Assembly: GCF_051014445.1 (NCBI RefSeq)
Contig: NC_135140.1
Location: 16,237,501 to 16,301,500, forward strand
Length of the DNA: 64,000 bases
Source: Colletes latitarsis
Taxonomy: Eukaryota; Arthropoda; Insecta; Hymenoptera; Colletidae
Direction of reading: 5' to 3'
Position 1 is the stretch's first letter, and every line of letters starts with the position of its first letter. Shown here in pieces: positions 1 through 12,056 of the stretch. The notes beneath the pieces are model-generated. The model had not been told where the DNA came from, did not search any database, and was given only the letters and a program-made list of their open reading frames with translations. Position numbers and translations under genes: made by a program.

Positions 1-14
1 AAGACTCTTTACGC

Positions 15-739
15 ATGAGATGGTTTTTGAAAAATCAGCAAAAATTATTGGATCGTCTGAAAATAACGGGAACTGTGAAGAAAATTGAAACGCCCACGCA
101 TGAACCAGTGAAACAATCGAGCGCAGATACTGTATGGAATCACGTGACGCATTGTAACGTACTATTTTTATTGCGTGTCAAAAATTAGGCGACGCTTCCT
201 GTTTTATAGATACGCATAAAGCCACTGCCAAATTGGAGACCGCTCGAGCCTGATGGTTCTATCAATATGAAGATAATGAAACCGATCGAACCGCGAGTAA
301 GAGCTCTCTTGTATGAGGATGCTCCAAGCTTCGTCACTGCTGAAAATTACTTCAATGAAAGGTCAAACATAATAGAAAGAACAACAATAGTTCGTTTCAT
401 TTTCTTAGTATTATCTATTTATGTTTAAGAACATGAAAATTACTTAATATATTTTCTTAACGATACGCTTAAATAAAAAATCGATATGTTATAGTTTTTA
501 TTGATTATCATAGATTAAAAGACATTCCAGAAGATCGTTACTTCTTCCCTGATTGTACGAGTTGGGTATACGGATGGCGCCTATCAGATTATCCACCTGT
601 TCCGCGAAGTAAGGTTGGACAAACAAATGTTATGATAAACGAATTCTACCGTCCGAGATTTTCGAGTCTTCAGAGAGATCCAGAATGGCACCGTCCTTGC
701 CAACATACACCATCAATATGCGACGATGATGCAAACTAA
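15..739 (+). CDS. Small protein resembling SPMIP1-type (ATP6V1FNB-like) sperm microtubule inner proteins
   Basis: Three exons join in frame: 15-143, 210-361 and 514-739, giving about 168 residues. Introns are 66 bp (GTGACG...TATAG) and 152 bp (GTCAAA...CATAG); both donors are weak. The middle exon is open back to its acceptor, so the ATG at 267 is not the real start. The ATG at 15 is the first in view, but the frame stays open to the window edge. The protein starts MRWFLKNQQK. It contains ALLYEDAPSF, PEDRYFFPDCTSWVYGW and a late NEFYRPRF. That spacing of LLY, PE-RY, TSW-YGW and FYR recalls vertebrate SPMIP1, a filament-like protein of the axoneme doublet lumen. The family match is from memory of the motif pattern, not a search. 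There is no signal peptide or membrane segment. A role in sperm flagella is inference. It could instead be an unrelated small tryptophan-rich protein. Confidence 0.55.
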
Positions 740-927
740 TATCGTAATTAGAGTATGTATATTTTTACAGCAAAAGGAATTTGTAATAATAAGTTAATAT
801 ATCATTAACTGTATTTTTCTAGTACAACAAAAAGGTTTATACGAATATTTATTTTCTTCAGTGTATTGTGAAATATACAATACATTGGTCCTTTTTTTAT
901 TTTTATTCGTAGTAATTTATCTCTATA

Positions 928-933
928 AATAAA
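928..933 (+). terminator. Poly(A) signal of the SPMIP1-like gene
   Basis: An exact AATAAA lies about 190 bp after the stop codon at 737-739, in AT-rich 3' sequence. Confidence 0.5.
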
Positions 934-1599
934 GTATTGTTAAAAAAAAGTCGAAATGGGTTTTGTTGTTCTGCTATCTGAAACTTTGGTTCAAGATATA
1001 ACTAAATAAAATTGCACAGCGCGGCTTCGGATGTACATTTTTTAGATGCATAGATATAGTTGACTACACATATGTACACACAGTTATATACATATGTATT
1101 TTATTCACGGCACGAGCAGAGAATAAGTTAAACCATGTGTTTGCGAAAGAAGTTCATTGGTATACCGTGTTTTGAACCGGGAGTGTATCGTGAATTCGAT
1201 AGCAGAATTTTTCACATGATTTCTGATTGTTCACATTCTTAAACAATTCATTTATGTTAAACTTTGAAAATGTATTTTCTGAAGACTGCCGAAACTGTAA
1301 CTTATTATATATAAATAATAGCTTTTATAACTTTTATTAAATTTGTGTCTATTTGAGCACAGCTTCCCGTCATTTCGGTCCTGACGTGTCACATAAATCA
1401 AAACATTTTAGCAACGTGAGGCTTCGGTATTGAGATATAAGTTATAAGTACAGTTAATATGCCTACAAATGCATGAACACGTGTGTTTTCCGTGTGCACG
1501 GTATTGCGCAACCGCGCAATCAGTTGACAACAATATGAAAAGCACGTGCTAGAATTCATATCAATAACTTATACCCAAGTAAGGAAACTCTAAACTTAA

Positions 1600-1605
1600 T
1601 TTATT
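1600..1605 (-). terminator. Poly(A) signal of the coiled-coil gene
   Basis: TTTATT on the + strand reads AATAAA on the minus strand, about 140 bp beyond the stop codon at 1744-1746. Confidence 0.45.
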
Positions 1606-1743
1606 TCTTTTTGTATGAGATATTGACTTTGAAAAAAATTCCTCAAAATTCCTCTTAAACAATTGTTAAAACCTCTAAAAAAAACTAAAACAGTACTGTG
1701 TATATATATACATACAACTTTACAATTAAGTTCATAAATTTTT

Positions 1744-3660
1744 CTATTTACTACTTTTTTCTTTTTTATCCTTATCTGAAACAGCCAATCGTAATTCTAG
1801 AGGTAGCAAATATTCTGCTTGTCCCGGCACAGCATTAAACATGAAATTTATGAATTTCTGAAACTGCCTAGTAACATCACAAATTTGTTCTTCCAGTAAT
1901 TTTTTTTCCACATGACAGTTAATAATCTCTTCCCTCGTCACGGTTATAACATTGTTCAATCGGGAAATCAGTTCGTGCAATCCAGTAATTTGTTTCTGTT
2001 TAGACGTAAGTTTCTATAAAACGATACTTCTTTGAATTAATACCTGCGAACGAGATCAAAGTTTCTCTACCTGAAAGTACTTGTGTATGGTATGCTTTTC
2101 TCTATAAAATCGTATTCGTTCCAAACAGAGGACATGTATTATATTTACGGTGTTTTGCATTTGAAGCTGGTTCTTTTGAGTATGCAATTCTCTGCCAACT
2201 TTCGTTTCGAATTCTTTTTTCTCCGCGTTTAATTTTATGTGCGTTTCCCTATATAATTTACGAGCAGTTAGGTAAATGCAAATATTATCTACTAATATGC
2301 AACTATGAACCTCATAATTCCATTGAAATCAGCGATTATGTTTTCTCTTTGAGCACGAAAAGATTCCTCGAATTCTTGGTATAATGACTGTACAACGTAA
2401 GAGACTTCGGTCCGCATTTTTTGCATCATATCGTGAGTTACGTTCATTCGCTCTTGGACTACTGATTTTTGGATATTTTTGGTGCATTCTGTAGCAGCGT
2501 TCGCCCATTCGATCTAGAGTTTTTTTACGTGTAACTATATGTATGTATACATATACTGTCTTCCGCTGACTTGAAGTCCCGTGGCAGGAATGCGAGAAAA
2601 GCAGAAGGGATACACCTATTCCCACGTACACATTGAACTCTGGTTCACTATTCGTCGAGGCAGTTACATACACATCTGGATTACCTGAGAGCAAGGGAGC
2701 AAGATAGATAGATAGGCGGTCCGACTCCTCTTACTCCTGTGCCGTCCCGCGGGACTTCAAGTCAGCGGACGACCACAGTAGTTGTATTTGCTTGTTTTGT
2801 CTTAACTACATACGAAGATGCAGATTGAAATTAAATGTAGTAAACAAAAATTAGTACATCGAGTTGTTCCTGTAACTCATGTTGAACGGTTTTCATGTAA
2901 TCTTTGTATTTTGCGTGTAACTCCAGCGCCTTGAGCTCAGCTTCTCTCCTTTTTTTCGCCTGATACATGTAAAATTTTACTTGCGATTGTTTTTCTATTT
3001 TTTCGCGTAACTCCTTTTGAACTTGTTCCTGGAAGCATTCTAGGAGTTTTCCACCTATTTCTAATAAATTCATTTAAAACTGTAGTTATACAAAATACGT
3101 TTGATTCTATTCTAATTAGGGATATGCGTGTAACCCGAAACGTTGACTCGATTGCGGAGAAATTGGCGGTTCGGTCGGTACCCGATACATCTCAAACAAT
3201 CAAACAGCTTTGAGGTTGTTGAGACCGTTTGGCCCGAAATAATATAAAAATCCATTCGAATTCATCGATTTTCAACGGTTCGAATTTGTATCCACGCACC
3301 ACTACTTGTTATACAAGTATTACTCAATATATTTGTATGCGCGTTTGCTTTAATGACTTCATCGTTGGTTAGCGGTAATATATCGTCCTGTAAATGATCA
3401 TCGACTGGAATTGTAAAACAGGGTTTTAGCGTTGTTTGCGGCGTAATCAAGTCCAGAAGCTTTTTCGTGTCATCGTGACTGTATTCGAAAAATATTTCTG
3501 CCAAAGATGGGCCTAGACAAACACGAACTTCTGACGAAGTTGGTACATCGTTACTCGAACACAGTTTTACATTACACGTCGATGATTTTTGATCTGAAAT
3601 AATTTTGTTTTACCTGTGTACTAAAAGATTTAATATTCACTGCTGTTATAACTTACTCAT
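1744..3660 (-). CDS. Coiled-coil protein of unassigned family, six exons
   Basis: Minus-strand exons are 3660-3657, 3593-3300, 3060-2858, 2513-2311, 2248-2071 and 2013-1744. All junctions are in phase and total 383 residues. The first coding exon is only ATG plus one base (ATGA|gtaagt), rejoining AT-CAA in exon 2. The N-terminal ~100 residues are non-helical and contain a DDTKKLLDLITP stretch. From exon 3 onward the protein is dominated by charged heptad-like helix (for example QVQKELREKIEKQS and AKKRREAELKALELHAKYKD). It ends with a distinctive FQKFINFMFNAVPGQAEYLL segment and a lysine-rich tail. That ending resembles the C-terminus of vertebrate C6orf163-type coiled-coil proteins, which I recall only loosely. 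The intron between exons 3 and 4 carries a MITE. A structural or axonemal role is inference. Confidence 0.75.
2554..2780. mobile_element. Tc1/mariner-like MITE, 223 bp, TA target duplication
   Basis: Inverted ends CTGTCTTCCGCTGACTTGAA (from 2556) and the reverse complement of the right end (to 2778, CTGTGGTCGTCCGCTGACTT) match over about 25 bp, with one short gap. Both are flanked directly by TA (2554-2555 and 2779-2780). The interior has no transposase ORF. The element sits in an intron of the coiled-coil gene. Length, inverted ends and TA flanks fit a non-autonomous Tc1/mariner element; the superfamily is inferred from the TA alone. Confidence 0.7.
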
Positions 3661-4195
3661 ATTTTCTTCTTTTTTATAATACATAAATTTATAGAAAAGA
3701 GGTCGATTTTACAAGAGATTTAACCATTCCAGATGCATATTTTTGACTGGTTGATCGAACAAAGAAACAAACGAAGTATCGGACAATTTTTAATATAATT
3801 TAGCATTATGAAGTTTAGAAACTTTTACTATAAATTTATAATCAGGAAATATTTATTATAATTCAACGAATATCTACTGTTATTATTGGAGTTATATAAA
3901 ATAAAATGTTTAACTCGTATAGATAAGTAATATGAAAAATAATTAGTATAGATTTGACCTTTGTATAAAGTTAATGTTGCGAGGTTTCAACTAGCGATGT
4001 CGCCACATATCTCAATCTTTGAGGTTACCCACGAGGGTTAGTTTTTCCTGTTATAAACTGTAGAATATGAAAATAAATAAAATTGGTTTTGAAAATGGTA
4101 CCATTCAAGTATTTTGTTATAGACCACTTTAAACGGCGGAGTAATTCATTGATATCACCATTATTTAGGTTTTCGTTATTTCATTATATTTACAA
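3661..4195. promoter_or_regulatory. Shared divergent promoter region
   Basis: These 535 bp separate the start codons of the coiled-coil gene (-) and the SUV3 helicase gene (+). The sequence is AT-rich with no ORF. A bidirectional promoter is inferred from the head-to-head layout; I recognise no core promoter motif with confidence. Confidence 0.4.
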
Positions 4196-7100
4196 ATGTC
4201 ATATATCAAGTGTCCTTTAAAAATGATTATATCAACTTATTTTTTGAATATAATTTTCAGACAATTATATCCCACAGTGAGATTTACTCAAAGCATAAGG
4301 AAAGAAAGTAGTAAGAAACATTCACCCAAGTCTCTATTTTCATTTTATCATCCAATTCCTGTTAAAACAAATCCAAATGATAAAAATATTGGTATTGAAT
4401 TAACTGGCGCTTTAAAGAAATCTGATATTATCAGAGTTTTAAATACTTTTGAACACAAGAAGTCCCTGATAGACCTAGCTCTAACATATGGATTAGATAG
4501 TAACTATCACCATTTGTGTTATTCTTATTAAAATAGTTGTTAATGTCTTTTGTTACTAGCTGTTATATTTTTTTCAGATGGTCTCTTATCTACAGCCATG
4601 ATCAGTTTTCGAAAATATTGCTTAGAACTTGATTCACTACCTGTTGATCTTCATGTTATTTTAAATGATGTCATTCAGGGAGCTGGAAATGTTACAGATA
4701 TATTTCCTTACTTTTTACGTTATACCAAAGAAATATACCCACATATTGATTGCTTGGAAGATCTTAAAAAAATTAGTGATCTCAGGCATCCACCTAATTG
4801 GTAATAATAATCAACAATAAAGTGTAAGAATTTAATATAACTTATGCTCATTGAATATATTTAACTATGTTTTTTTAAATTTCATTATCTGTAGGTATCC
4901 TGCAGCAAGAGCAAAAACCAGAAAAATTATATATCATGCTGGTCCTACGAATAGTGGTAAAACTTATCAAGCTTTAAGAAGGTTCATGGCAGCAAAAACT
5001 GGTGTTTATTGTGGTCCATTAAAATTATTAGCTGTTGAAGTATTTAACAAGACTAATGCATTGGTTAGTAGCATGTATGAAATTACCATTAAAGTAATTT
5101 CATTACATTAAGTATAAATAATTTTAGGGGACACCCTGTGATTTAATAACAGGAGAAGAAAGAAGCTATGCCAAAAGTGAAATGTCTCCTGCAAATCATG
5201 TAGCCTGTTCTGTAGAAATGGTAAATATAGAAAATGTTTGTAAGTATCAGTCACGTAAAATTTTTTTTGTTTACAAATAAATACAATTTATGTAATATAA
5301 TATTTAATTTTTTTTACAGATGAGGTAGCAGTAATTGATGAAATTCAATTAGTACGTGACCCATCTAGAGGATGGGCATGGACAAGAGCTCTTCTTGGCC
5401 TTATTGCGGATGAAATACATTTATGTGGTGAAGCTGCTGCTATACCTATAGTTGGTTTCATAATTTTTATTTCATGAATTATATGATTACGTAGATTTGC
5501 AAAAATTTTTATTTTAACACAGGTAAAATCTATATGTTCAACAACAGGAGAAGAAGTAAAAGTATGGGAGTACAAACGACTGACGGATCTTGTTGTACAA
5601 CACAAAGCACTTTGTACTTTAAACAATGTTGAGCCAGGAGATTGTATAGTTTGTTTTAACAAAAATGATATATTCACAGTGTCGCAAGCTATTGAATCCA
5701 TGAAAAAACAGGTAGCAGTAATATATGGTAGTTTACCACCAGGTACAAAACTTGCACAAGCTGCCAGATTCAACGATGTAAATGATCCTTGTAAGATATT
5801 AGTAGCTACCAATGCAATAGGAATGGGTCTTAATTTGTAAGTTTACAATTATACAATTTTTTTACTTGCATAGTATTATAGGAATATCATGGCAAATATA
5901 TTAAATTTACTGTTTTATATATAATAATGAGACGAATAATAACTGTGGGCAGATACCCGATATTTCAGTTTTAGGTCGAATCGGAAATTCGACAATTTAT
6001 AACATTTGGGTGCCCGAATATTATAACACAATGAAAATAACAAGATACATTGATATTATTTTAGACACATTCGTAGAATTATATTTTATTCTCTTTCTCA
6101 ACCAACTGTAAATGAAAAAGGAGAAAAAGAAATTGACACAATTTCTGTATCCGCCGCGCTACAAATAGCGGGGCGTGCAGGTCGTTACCAAACACAATGG
6201 CCAACAGTAAATAATTTTGCATTTATTAAAATAGGAATAAAATTATTCCAATGATATATATGAAAGTTAATATTATTACATGTTATATTGTAGGGTTATG
6301 TTACGACTTTTAAGCCTGACGATCTTCTTCTGTTACAAAAGTTATTAAAGCAAAACCCAGAAACAATAAAACAGGCTGGACTTCATCCGACTGCCGATCA
6401 AATCGAGTTATATGCTTATTACCTGCCGAATACACCGCTATCAAATCTTATTGTAATGTTTCTTTAAATCTAATTTATAATCTACTATAATTTTAATGTT
6501 CTTTTTTTTTTTTTTTTAGAATATTTTTGTTGCGCTATCCCAAGTTGACGACTCTCTTTATTTCATTTGCAATTTGGATGATTTTAAATTTCTTGCTGAC
6601 ATGATACAACATATACCACTATCTCTTCGTATGCGATACGTGTTTTGTTGTGCACCCATCAATAAAAAAATACCGTTTGTGTGCAGCATGTTCTTAAAGG
6701 TAAGATACACAAATATTTTAAAACTTTTTATATATAATATAAATTTTTTTAATTTGTTACGAAGTATGCACGACAATGTAGTAGAAACGAAAAAATAACT
6801 ATTGCTTGGTTGTGTAAACAAATTAATTGGCCTCCTAAATCACCAGTAAATATTACCGATTTGGTACATTTGGAAGCAGTTTTTGATATTCTGGATATTT
6901 ATCTTTGGTTAAGGTAAGTGATTGTAATAGTAGTAATATAATAATTCTGTTTTTGTTTAATACACACAATTCTTAAAATCATTTAAACTTTATCTAGTTA
7001 TCGGTTTATGGATTTATTTCCCGACGCCAATTCGGTTAGAGAGATACAAAAAGATTTAGACAGACTAATTGAAAAAGGAATTAAAAAATTGAAAATATTG

Positions 7101-7736
7101 TTCCAGAAATCTCAAACAGGTATACTTCGTTTCGAGATGTAATATTAGTTATTAATTACTGTAGATACAACGAATAATAATATTCAATTCTGTTGAATCA
7201 ACAGGTGAACAGACGATTGCAAATGAAACAAATACAAATGAAGTATATAGTAAACAGAAAGGTAATTTGTTAAATATTAAAAATTCTGATATTTAAAGAT
7301 TGTAAACAATTTATATTAGAAATTTATATAAACTTAAATTTTTCGAAAAGAAAAACTGATTCACTAACATATTTCAGATTACTCTTTACCGAAATTGAGA
7401 GGAAAATTAACTAACTCTTTAATATCCCAAGGTCGTTTATCGCCAAAACTGTTACGACAGTTAGAATTAGAGTGGATTGAGGTAATAAGGAAAAAATAAG
7501 GTTTTACAAATTCATAAAAGATTGTAACTTATAGATGTTATATTATTCGTAACAGTAATTGAATGAACATTGGACACATTTTTTTCTCTTTTACAACGTA
7601 TAGTTTAGACATTTATAAATTTTACATATTTTTTTTACCATTTCAGAAAAACGAGAAACTAAAGGCGAAGAATTACTATTCAAATAATTTTAGCGAAGAA
7701 AATAATTCTGCAATAAAACCTAAAAGACGTCATTGA
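4196..7736 (+). CDS. SUPV3L1: ATP-dependent RNA helicase SUV3, mitochondrial
   Basis: Fourteen exons join in frame into about 751 residues: 4196-4499, 4578-4800, 4895-5063, 5128-5239, 5320-5450, 5523-5836, 6065-6206, 6294-6452, 6520-6699, 6765-6913, 6998-7119, 7205-7261, 7378-7481 and 7647-7736. Walker A is AGPTNSGKT (~191-199), motif II is DEIQ (~276-279), then IVCFNKNDI, YGSLPPGTK, ATNAIGMGLNL and the arginine-finger motif QIAGRAGR. The SUV3 C-terminal region (LSLRMRYVFCCAPINKK, LEAVFDILDIYLWLSYRFMD) is complete. SUV3 unwinds structured RNA in the mitochondrial matrix and partners polynucleotide phosphorylase in RNA turnover. The N-terminus is uncertain. An acceptor-like TTTTCAG at 4254-4260 inside the first exon suggests an upstream start exon could replace the first ~22 residues. 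The C-terminal tail is lysine-rich, as in the family. Confidence 0.95.
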
Positions 7737-8017
7737 AACTCTTTGGTGTTGTAATTTAATTTCTTAATTAAAGTGATGATCTAAGAGTATATCATTTTTA
7801 TATTTAGACAGTCCAATTTAAAGTATAAATACAAATCCAAATTATTGAGATTAAAGAGATTTTTTTGTAAATAGATTCTACTTTTATTTCCTTGCTAAAA
7901 CAATTCTTTCATTTTTTTTTTTTTTTTTTTTTTTCGTAAAAATTTATCATATTTGTACAAAGTGTGTAGAAATTGTAGTTCACGATTGTATTTCTTCCGA
8001 GTTTTATTTGAAATTAT
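7737..8017. other. Tail-to-tail spacer between SUV3 and the THAP gene
   Basis: This spacer is 281 bp. A variant ATTAAA near 7765 may serve the helicase. The reverse-strand AATAAA (TTTATT at 7883-7888) probably serves the THAP gene. A run of about 20 T lies near 7912-7934. Confidence 0.5.
7883..7888 (-). terminator. Poly(A) signal of the THAP gene
   Basis: AATAAA on the minus strand, 130 bp past the stop codon at 8018. Confidence 0.45.
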
Positions 8018-9757
8018 TTATTCCTTGAATGTTTTTATAAATTCATATCTACGGTCGTGTTTCCTTGTACATTTGTATTTTTGGCGAATTGTATATACTT
8101 TCTGTTTTTTTTTTGTAAATATAGGAAGATTGTAAGAAAAAGAATGAGAACTTTTTGATCTGTGTTGTAATTTATGAGCTAAAGTAATGCATCTCGTACA
8201 TCTTAACGAATCATTATTCACTATTAATGGACATGAAATATGTCTCCATTTTATGCCATCTTTATAAGCTACTTTTATATCAGAAACTTTTTGAAACCCT
8301 TCAGTATTGTATATACCTAATTAAAAAATATAATATATAATGTTTGCTGAAAATGTTAACAGATGAAACAAAAGAGCATACATACCTTGACAAATGGTTC
8401 TTTGATCAAATTCATCAATAAATTCTTCTACATCTAATAAATTTTGTACTTTTAAATGTTTTCCTTCCCTTATCAGATTATGAATAAGTGGATTAATTTC
8501 CCTATTTACAGCAGCACAATGTAATATCATATCACTCTTTATAAAAACTTGCTTCTCTGCAAAAGGCATTCCATTTTTGGTCATTGCCATGTACAGATAC
8601 ACAATTGTGGTACTATGCCCCTTCGAAGTTACTAAACAAGACCAACCGGGCGGTAATAATAATTCGGTGCATACTTCAAGTAAATCTTCAAATAACATTT
8701 CACTATCTTCAATATCGTTATACATAGAATAACATGTGTTTAACTGATCATAATTTAAATTATTTTCTATTTGGTTTTCTGCGTACAAATCTTCTGTTTT
8801 TTTTAAACTACCACCCACTGGCTCTTCATTAAAAGAAATATTTTCTTTTGTTTTTTCTTCTCCCCATAATTGTACTGGTGTATCATCTCCTTCAGAAACA
8901 TTAAAAAGTATCGAGGAAGGTTCTGATATATTTTTAGACATGCTCAAATAATTATCTTCTTTACATGTTTGGGTTTGTACTTCCCTTCTATTTTCAGAAT
9001 TCATGTCTTTAGTCGAGTTTGTGTCAGAAGTAATACTGTCTTCTTTTTGATATACCGTTTTAATTCGTTTCATATGCTTTAAATTTTTTTCAAGACATTC
9101 TTTAACTTTAGATTCCTCGTGTATCTTACTTGTATTTGAGCCATTTTCTGACAATTCTTTTTTAGTCAATGAGTTTCTATTCAGCGAACAATCATAATCA
9201 TCAAATTTACGAGATGATTCACGATGTGAAGATGTAATTTTACAATTCTCATTACAATTTATTTGTAATTTTTCATCAGTTCTGGGTATCAGAAAATCCC
9301 TTTTCTTTTCTTCAGATGTACTTGTTTTTCTTACCTTACATGATGAATAATACTTTATGTTTAAATCAGAATCACAAGATTCAAGTTTGGTTGTTTCGTC
9401 TTCAGCATTATATTTACTGGGCACAGCACCTGGTCGTAATCTACATTTTTTATATTTAATCTATAAAAACGATAGAATTGTAAGAAAAATGAAAATTGCA
9501 AATTTATACTAATAACATAAATGCAAAATATAATTTACCGTTATAACATGTGGTGGTACACCACTAACCCAATGTGTAATAATATCGTCTTCGCTGAAAT
9601 GTTTGCTGCAAACATATGTATCGTCAGTAACAGCATAATTTTCAATGGAAATTACATTTTGCCATTTTTTACGTGTTTCTGGATCTTTTGGCGCTGAGAA
9701 AAAGCTGTAAGTATTCCTGTAGTTGGTTTCTTTGCACATTATACACTTTCGCGTCAT
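8018..9757 (-). CDS. THAP-type zinc-finger protein
   Basis: Exons 9757-9539, 9460-8386 and 8316-8018 join in frame into about 530 residues. The N-terminal THAP domain has the C2CH zinc ligands C5 and C8 (CIMC), then C50 and H53 (VCSKHF). It also has the conserved tryptophan in RKKWQNV, a VPP and the closing AVPSKY (AVPTIF box equivalent) after the first intron. THAP domains bind DNA and often derive from P-element transposases. Residues ~90-300 are polar, serine- and lysine-rich and probably disordered. The final exon has WRHISCPLI followed by CTRCITL, a small Cys-x2-Cys unit of the kind seen in insect THAP proteins. The basic C-terminus is full of K and R. Which THAP paralogue this is, and its targets, cannot be told from sequence. 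It converges on SUV3. Confidence 0.88.
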
Positions 9758-10730
9758 AATGACACTATAAAATGTATTTCCACGTTCTTTTATTTAAAAT
9801 ATCTAAATTCCATTATCACATTATGTATTATATTGTTGTATTGATTAGTAAAATACGTAGCATGTGTTACATTCTAAAGCAACGGTTGCATCAATTAATG
9901 TACGTTACGCATAATAAATCGTCAAAATACGTATAGGTTATTACGTTTTCATATACACCAAAAAAAATTAATATGCGCTTATTTTGAAACTTCAGTGAAC
10001 ATCTATTGTTGTTAGTTTCACATAGAATTGTTCAATTACTTAAATGCGTTGAACTAAATACATGTTATATAGTATGGAATTTCTATATAATGTTTTGGAG
10101 TAATTGAACCATCGTTCTGTATGTTTGTTTAAATATATCCACTATTAAAAAATGTTAACACCGATAGTTAATTTTTCCGAATATTTTGCGTATTTGGCAA
10201 TTTATGGCATTTTAGACAGAAAACGATAGACATTGAATATTTTAAACTATTTCTAACGTATTATTTATTTTGATCTTATATTTTTGTGTGACTATCTGAC
10301 GACGTCTTCGGGACGCATCACCAGAGGGCAGCGAATAGCAGCAATTTTCATCAAACATTAATTTAATATTTTAATATTATGTACGTTTGAAATATTACAA
10401 TATTTCAAATATTTGAGTATTTAAACATTATTTTTTAAATATTACTATTTCAGTGACTAAACACTATACGAATTTTTAAAAATATTATAAATTAAACAAA
10501 GATAAATTTCCTTCTAACTGGAAAAATAGTTGCTTAAAGTCGAAAAATATAAACACGTTTGTTTCTCTTGATTAAAATAGGAACGTTGTATAGAATATAG
10601 TTAATAAAATATTATAAATAAAAATAAAAATAAAGTTTAAAGGAAAATAATGAATTTCAAATTTCGCGCGAAATAGGAGCTCCCGCGCGCAACAGGAGTT
10701 CCCGCGCGCCCCCCTCGCCACCCACCTCAT
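9758..10730. other. AT-rich intergenic sequence with a GC-rich edge
   Basis: There is no supportable gene. Most of it is AT-rich. The last ~60 bases switch abruptly to a GC-rich block (CCCGCGCGC repeated at about 10681-10710) that leads into the triplicated unit. Confidence 0.4.
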
Positions 10731-12056
10731 TCGCGAGGGGTCGTCATTCCTACTGTGCAAATTAACGTGGTAAGACGTGTCGAGATTTGTCTCCGTTTCG
10801 CTACAAACGAGGTGCGTATCTCTACCACTTGATAATTTATCGTTATTACTACTCGCGTTTACTTTCTATCGGTGCTTTCGCATAATATTAATACATTTTT
10901 GATTATAAATTCAATCGACATCGTAACAAATATTGAATCGGCTTCGTACTTTTTCTCCGACATTCGACCGGTGTTAATTATTAACATATCTCTCTGAATT
11001 TAATTAATATTTCTTGCAATACAGTTTGGATTTAATCATTACTCAGTTATAATAATCGTTCATGTATTGTAATGCATTTTCATTTCGATTCTGTTACAGT
11101 CTCTTATTGGAATTTGAAATCAACGGTTTTCGATTCGAAATATGAGCCTTGCCAAGCAGCAGAACTCCCCCCCAATCGCGAGCGTCGCTGGGTACAGCGA
11201 GGGGTCGTCATTGGTGCTGCAGAAATTGAAGTAGGAAGACGCGTTGAGACATGTCTGGACTTGTCTTCGTTTCGCGATCAACGAGGTACGTATTTTTAAC
11301 CTGTTGATATTTTATCATTATTACTAGTCGCGTTTACTTTCTATCGGTGCTTTCGCGTACTATTAATACATTTTTAATTATAAATTCAATCGACATCGTA
11401 ACAAATATTGAATCGGCTTCGTACTTTGCTTCGACATTCGACCGGTGTTAATTATTAACATGTCTGTCTGAATTCAATTACGATTTCTTGCAATACAATT
11501 TGGATTTAATCATTACTCAGTTATAGTAATCGTTCATGTATTGTAATGCATTTTTTTTCGATTCTGTTAGAGTCTCTTATTGCAATTTGAAATCAACGGT
11601 TTTCGAATCGAAGTTACGAGCGTTGCTAAGCAACAGAACTCCCCTCCAATTGCGAGCGTCGCTGGGTACAGCGAGGGGTCGTCATTGGTGCTGCAGAAAT
11701 TGAAGTAGGAAGATGCGTTGAGACATGTCTGGACTTGTCTTCGTTTCGCGACCAGCGAGGTACGTATTTTTAACCTGTTGATATTTTATCATTATTACTA
11801 GTCGCGTTTACTTTCTATCGGTGCTTTCGCGTACTATTAATATATTCTTGATTATAAATTCAATTATTATCGTGACAAATATTGAATCGGTTTCGTACTT
11901 TTTCTCCGGCATTCGATCTGTGTTAATTATTAACATGTCTGTCTGAATTCAATTACGATTTCTTGCAATACAATTTGGATTTAATCATTACTCAACGATA
12001 ATAATCGTTCATGTACTTCAACGCATTTTTGTTTCGTTTCTGTTAGTCTCTTCGAG
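10731..12056. repeat. Triplicated ~470 bp tandem unit with exon-like modules
   Basis: Three tandem copies begin at the shared GAGGGGTCGTCATT: TCGTCA is at 10741, 11205 and 11679 (periods 464 and 474 bp). Each copy contains a short module ending in a donor-like GAG|GTGCGT or GAG|GTACGT, at 10811, 11285 and 11759. It is followed by a conserved AT-rich stretch (TCGCGTTTACTTTCTATCGG). Copies 2 and 3 are nearly identical; copy 1 is more diverged. The third unit loses similarity near 12050. Conservation runs through module and flank alike, so this is a recent tandem duplication. Confidence 0.8.

Larger units (their letters stand above)
740..1743. other. Convergent intergenic region
   Basis: About 1 kb lies between two tail-to-tail genes. 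It holds a forward AATAAA at 928 and a reverse one (TTTATT) at 1600-1605. I see no ORF, RNA gene or repeat of note beyond AT-rich sequence. Confidence 0.5.

Noticed and set aside
3262..3299. Extension of the coiled-coil exon to a TGA at 3262
   Set aside because: The GTGCGT donor at 3299 gives a perfect in-phase join (TSS-EIGG) to the next exon, so the extra residues are intronic.
5345..5812. 155-codon minus-strand open frame
   Set aside because: It lies antisense to SUV3 helicase exons with intact motifs; it is a shadow frame.
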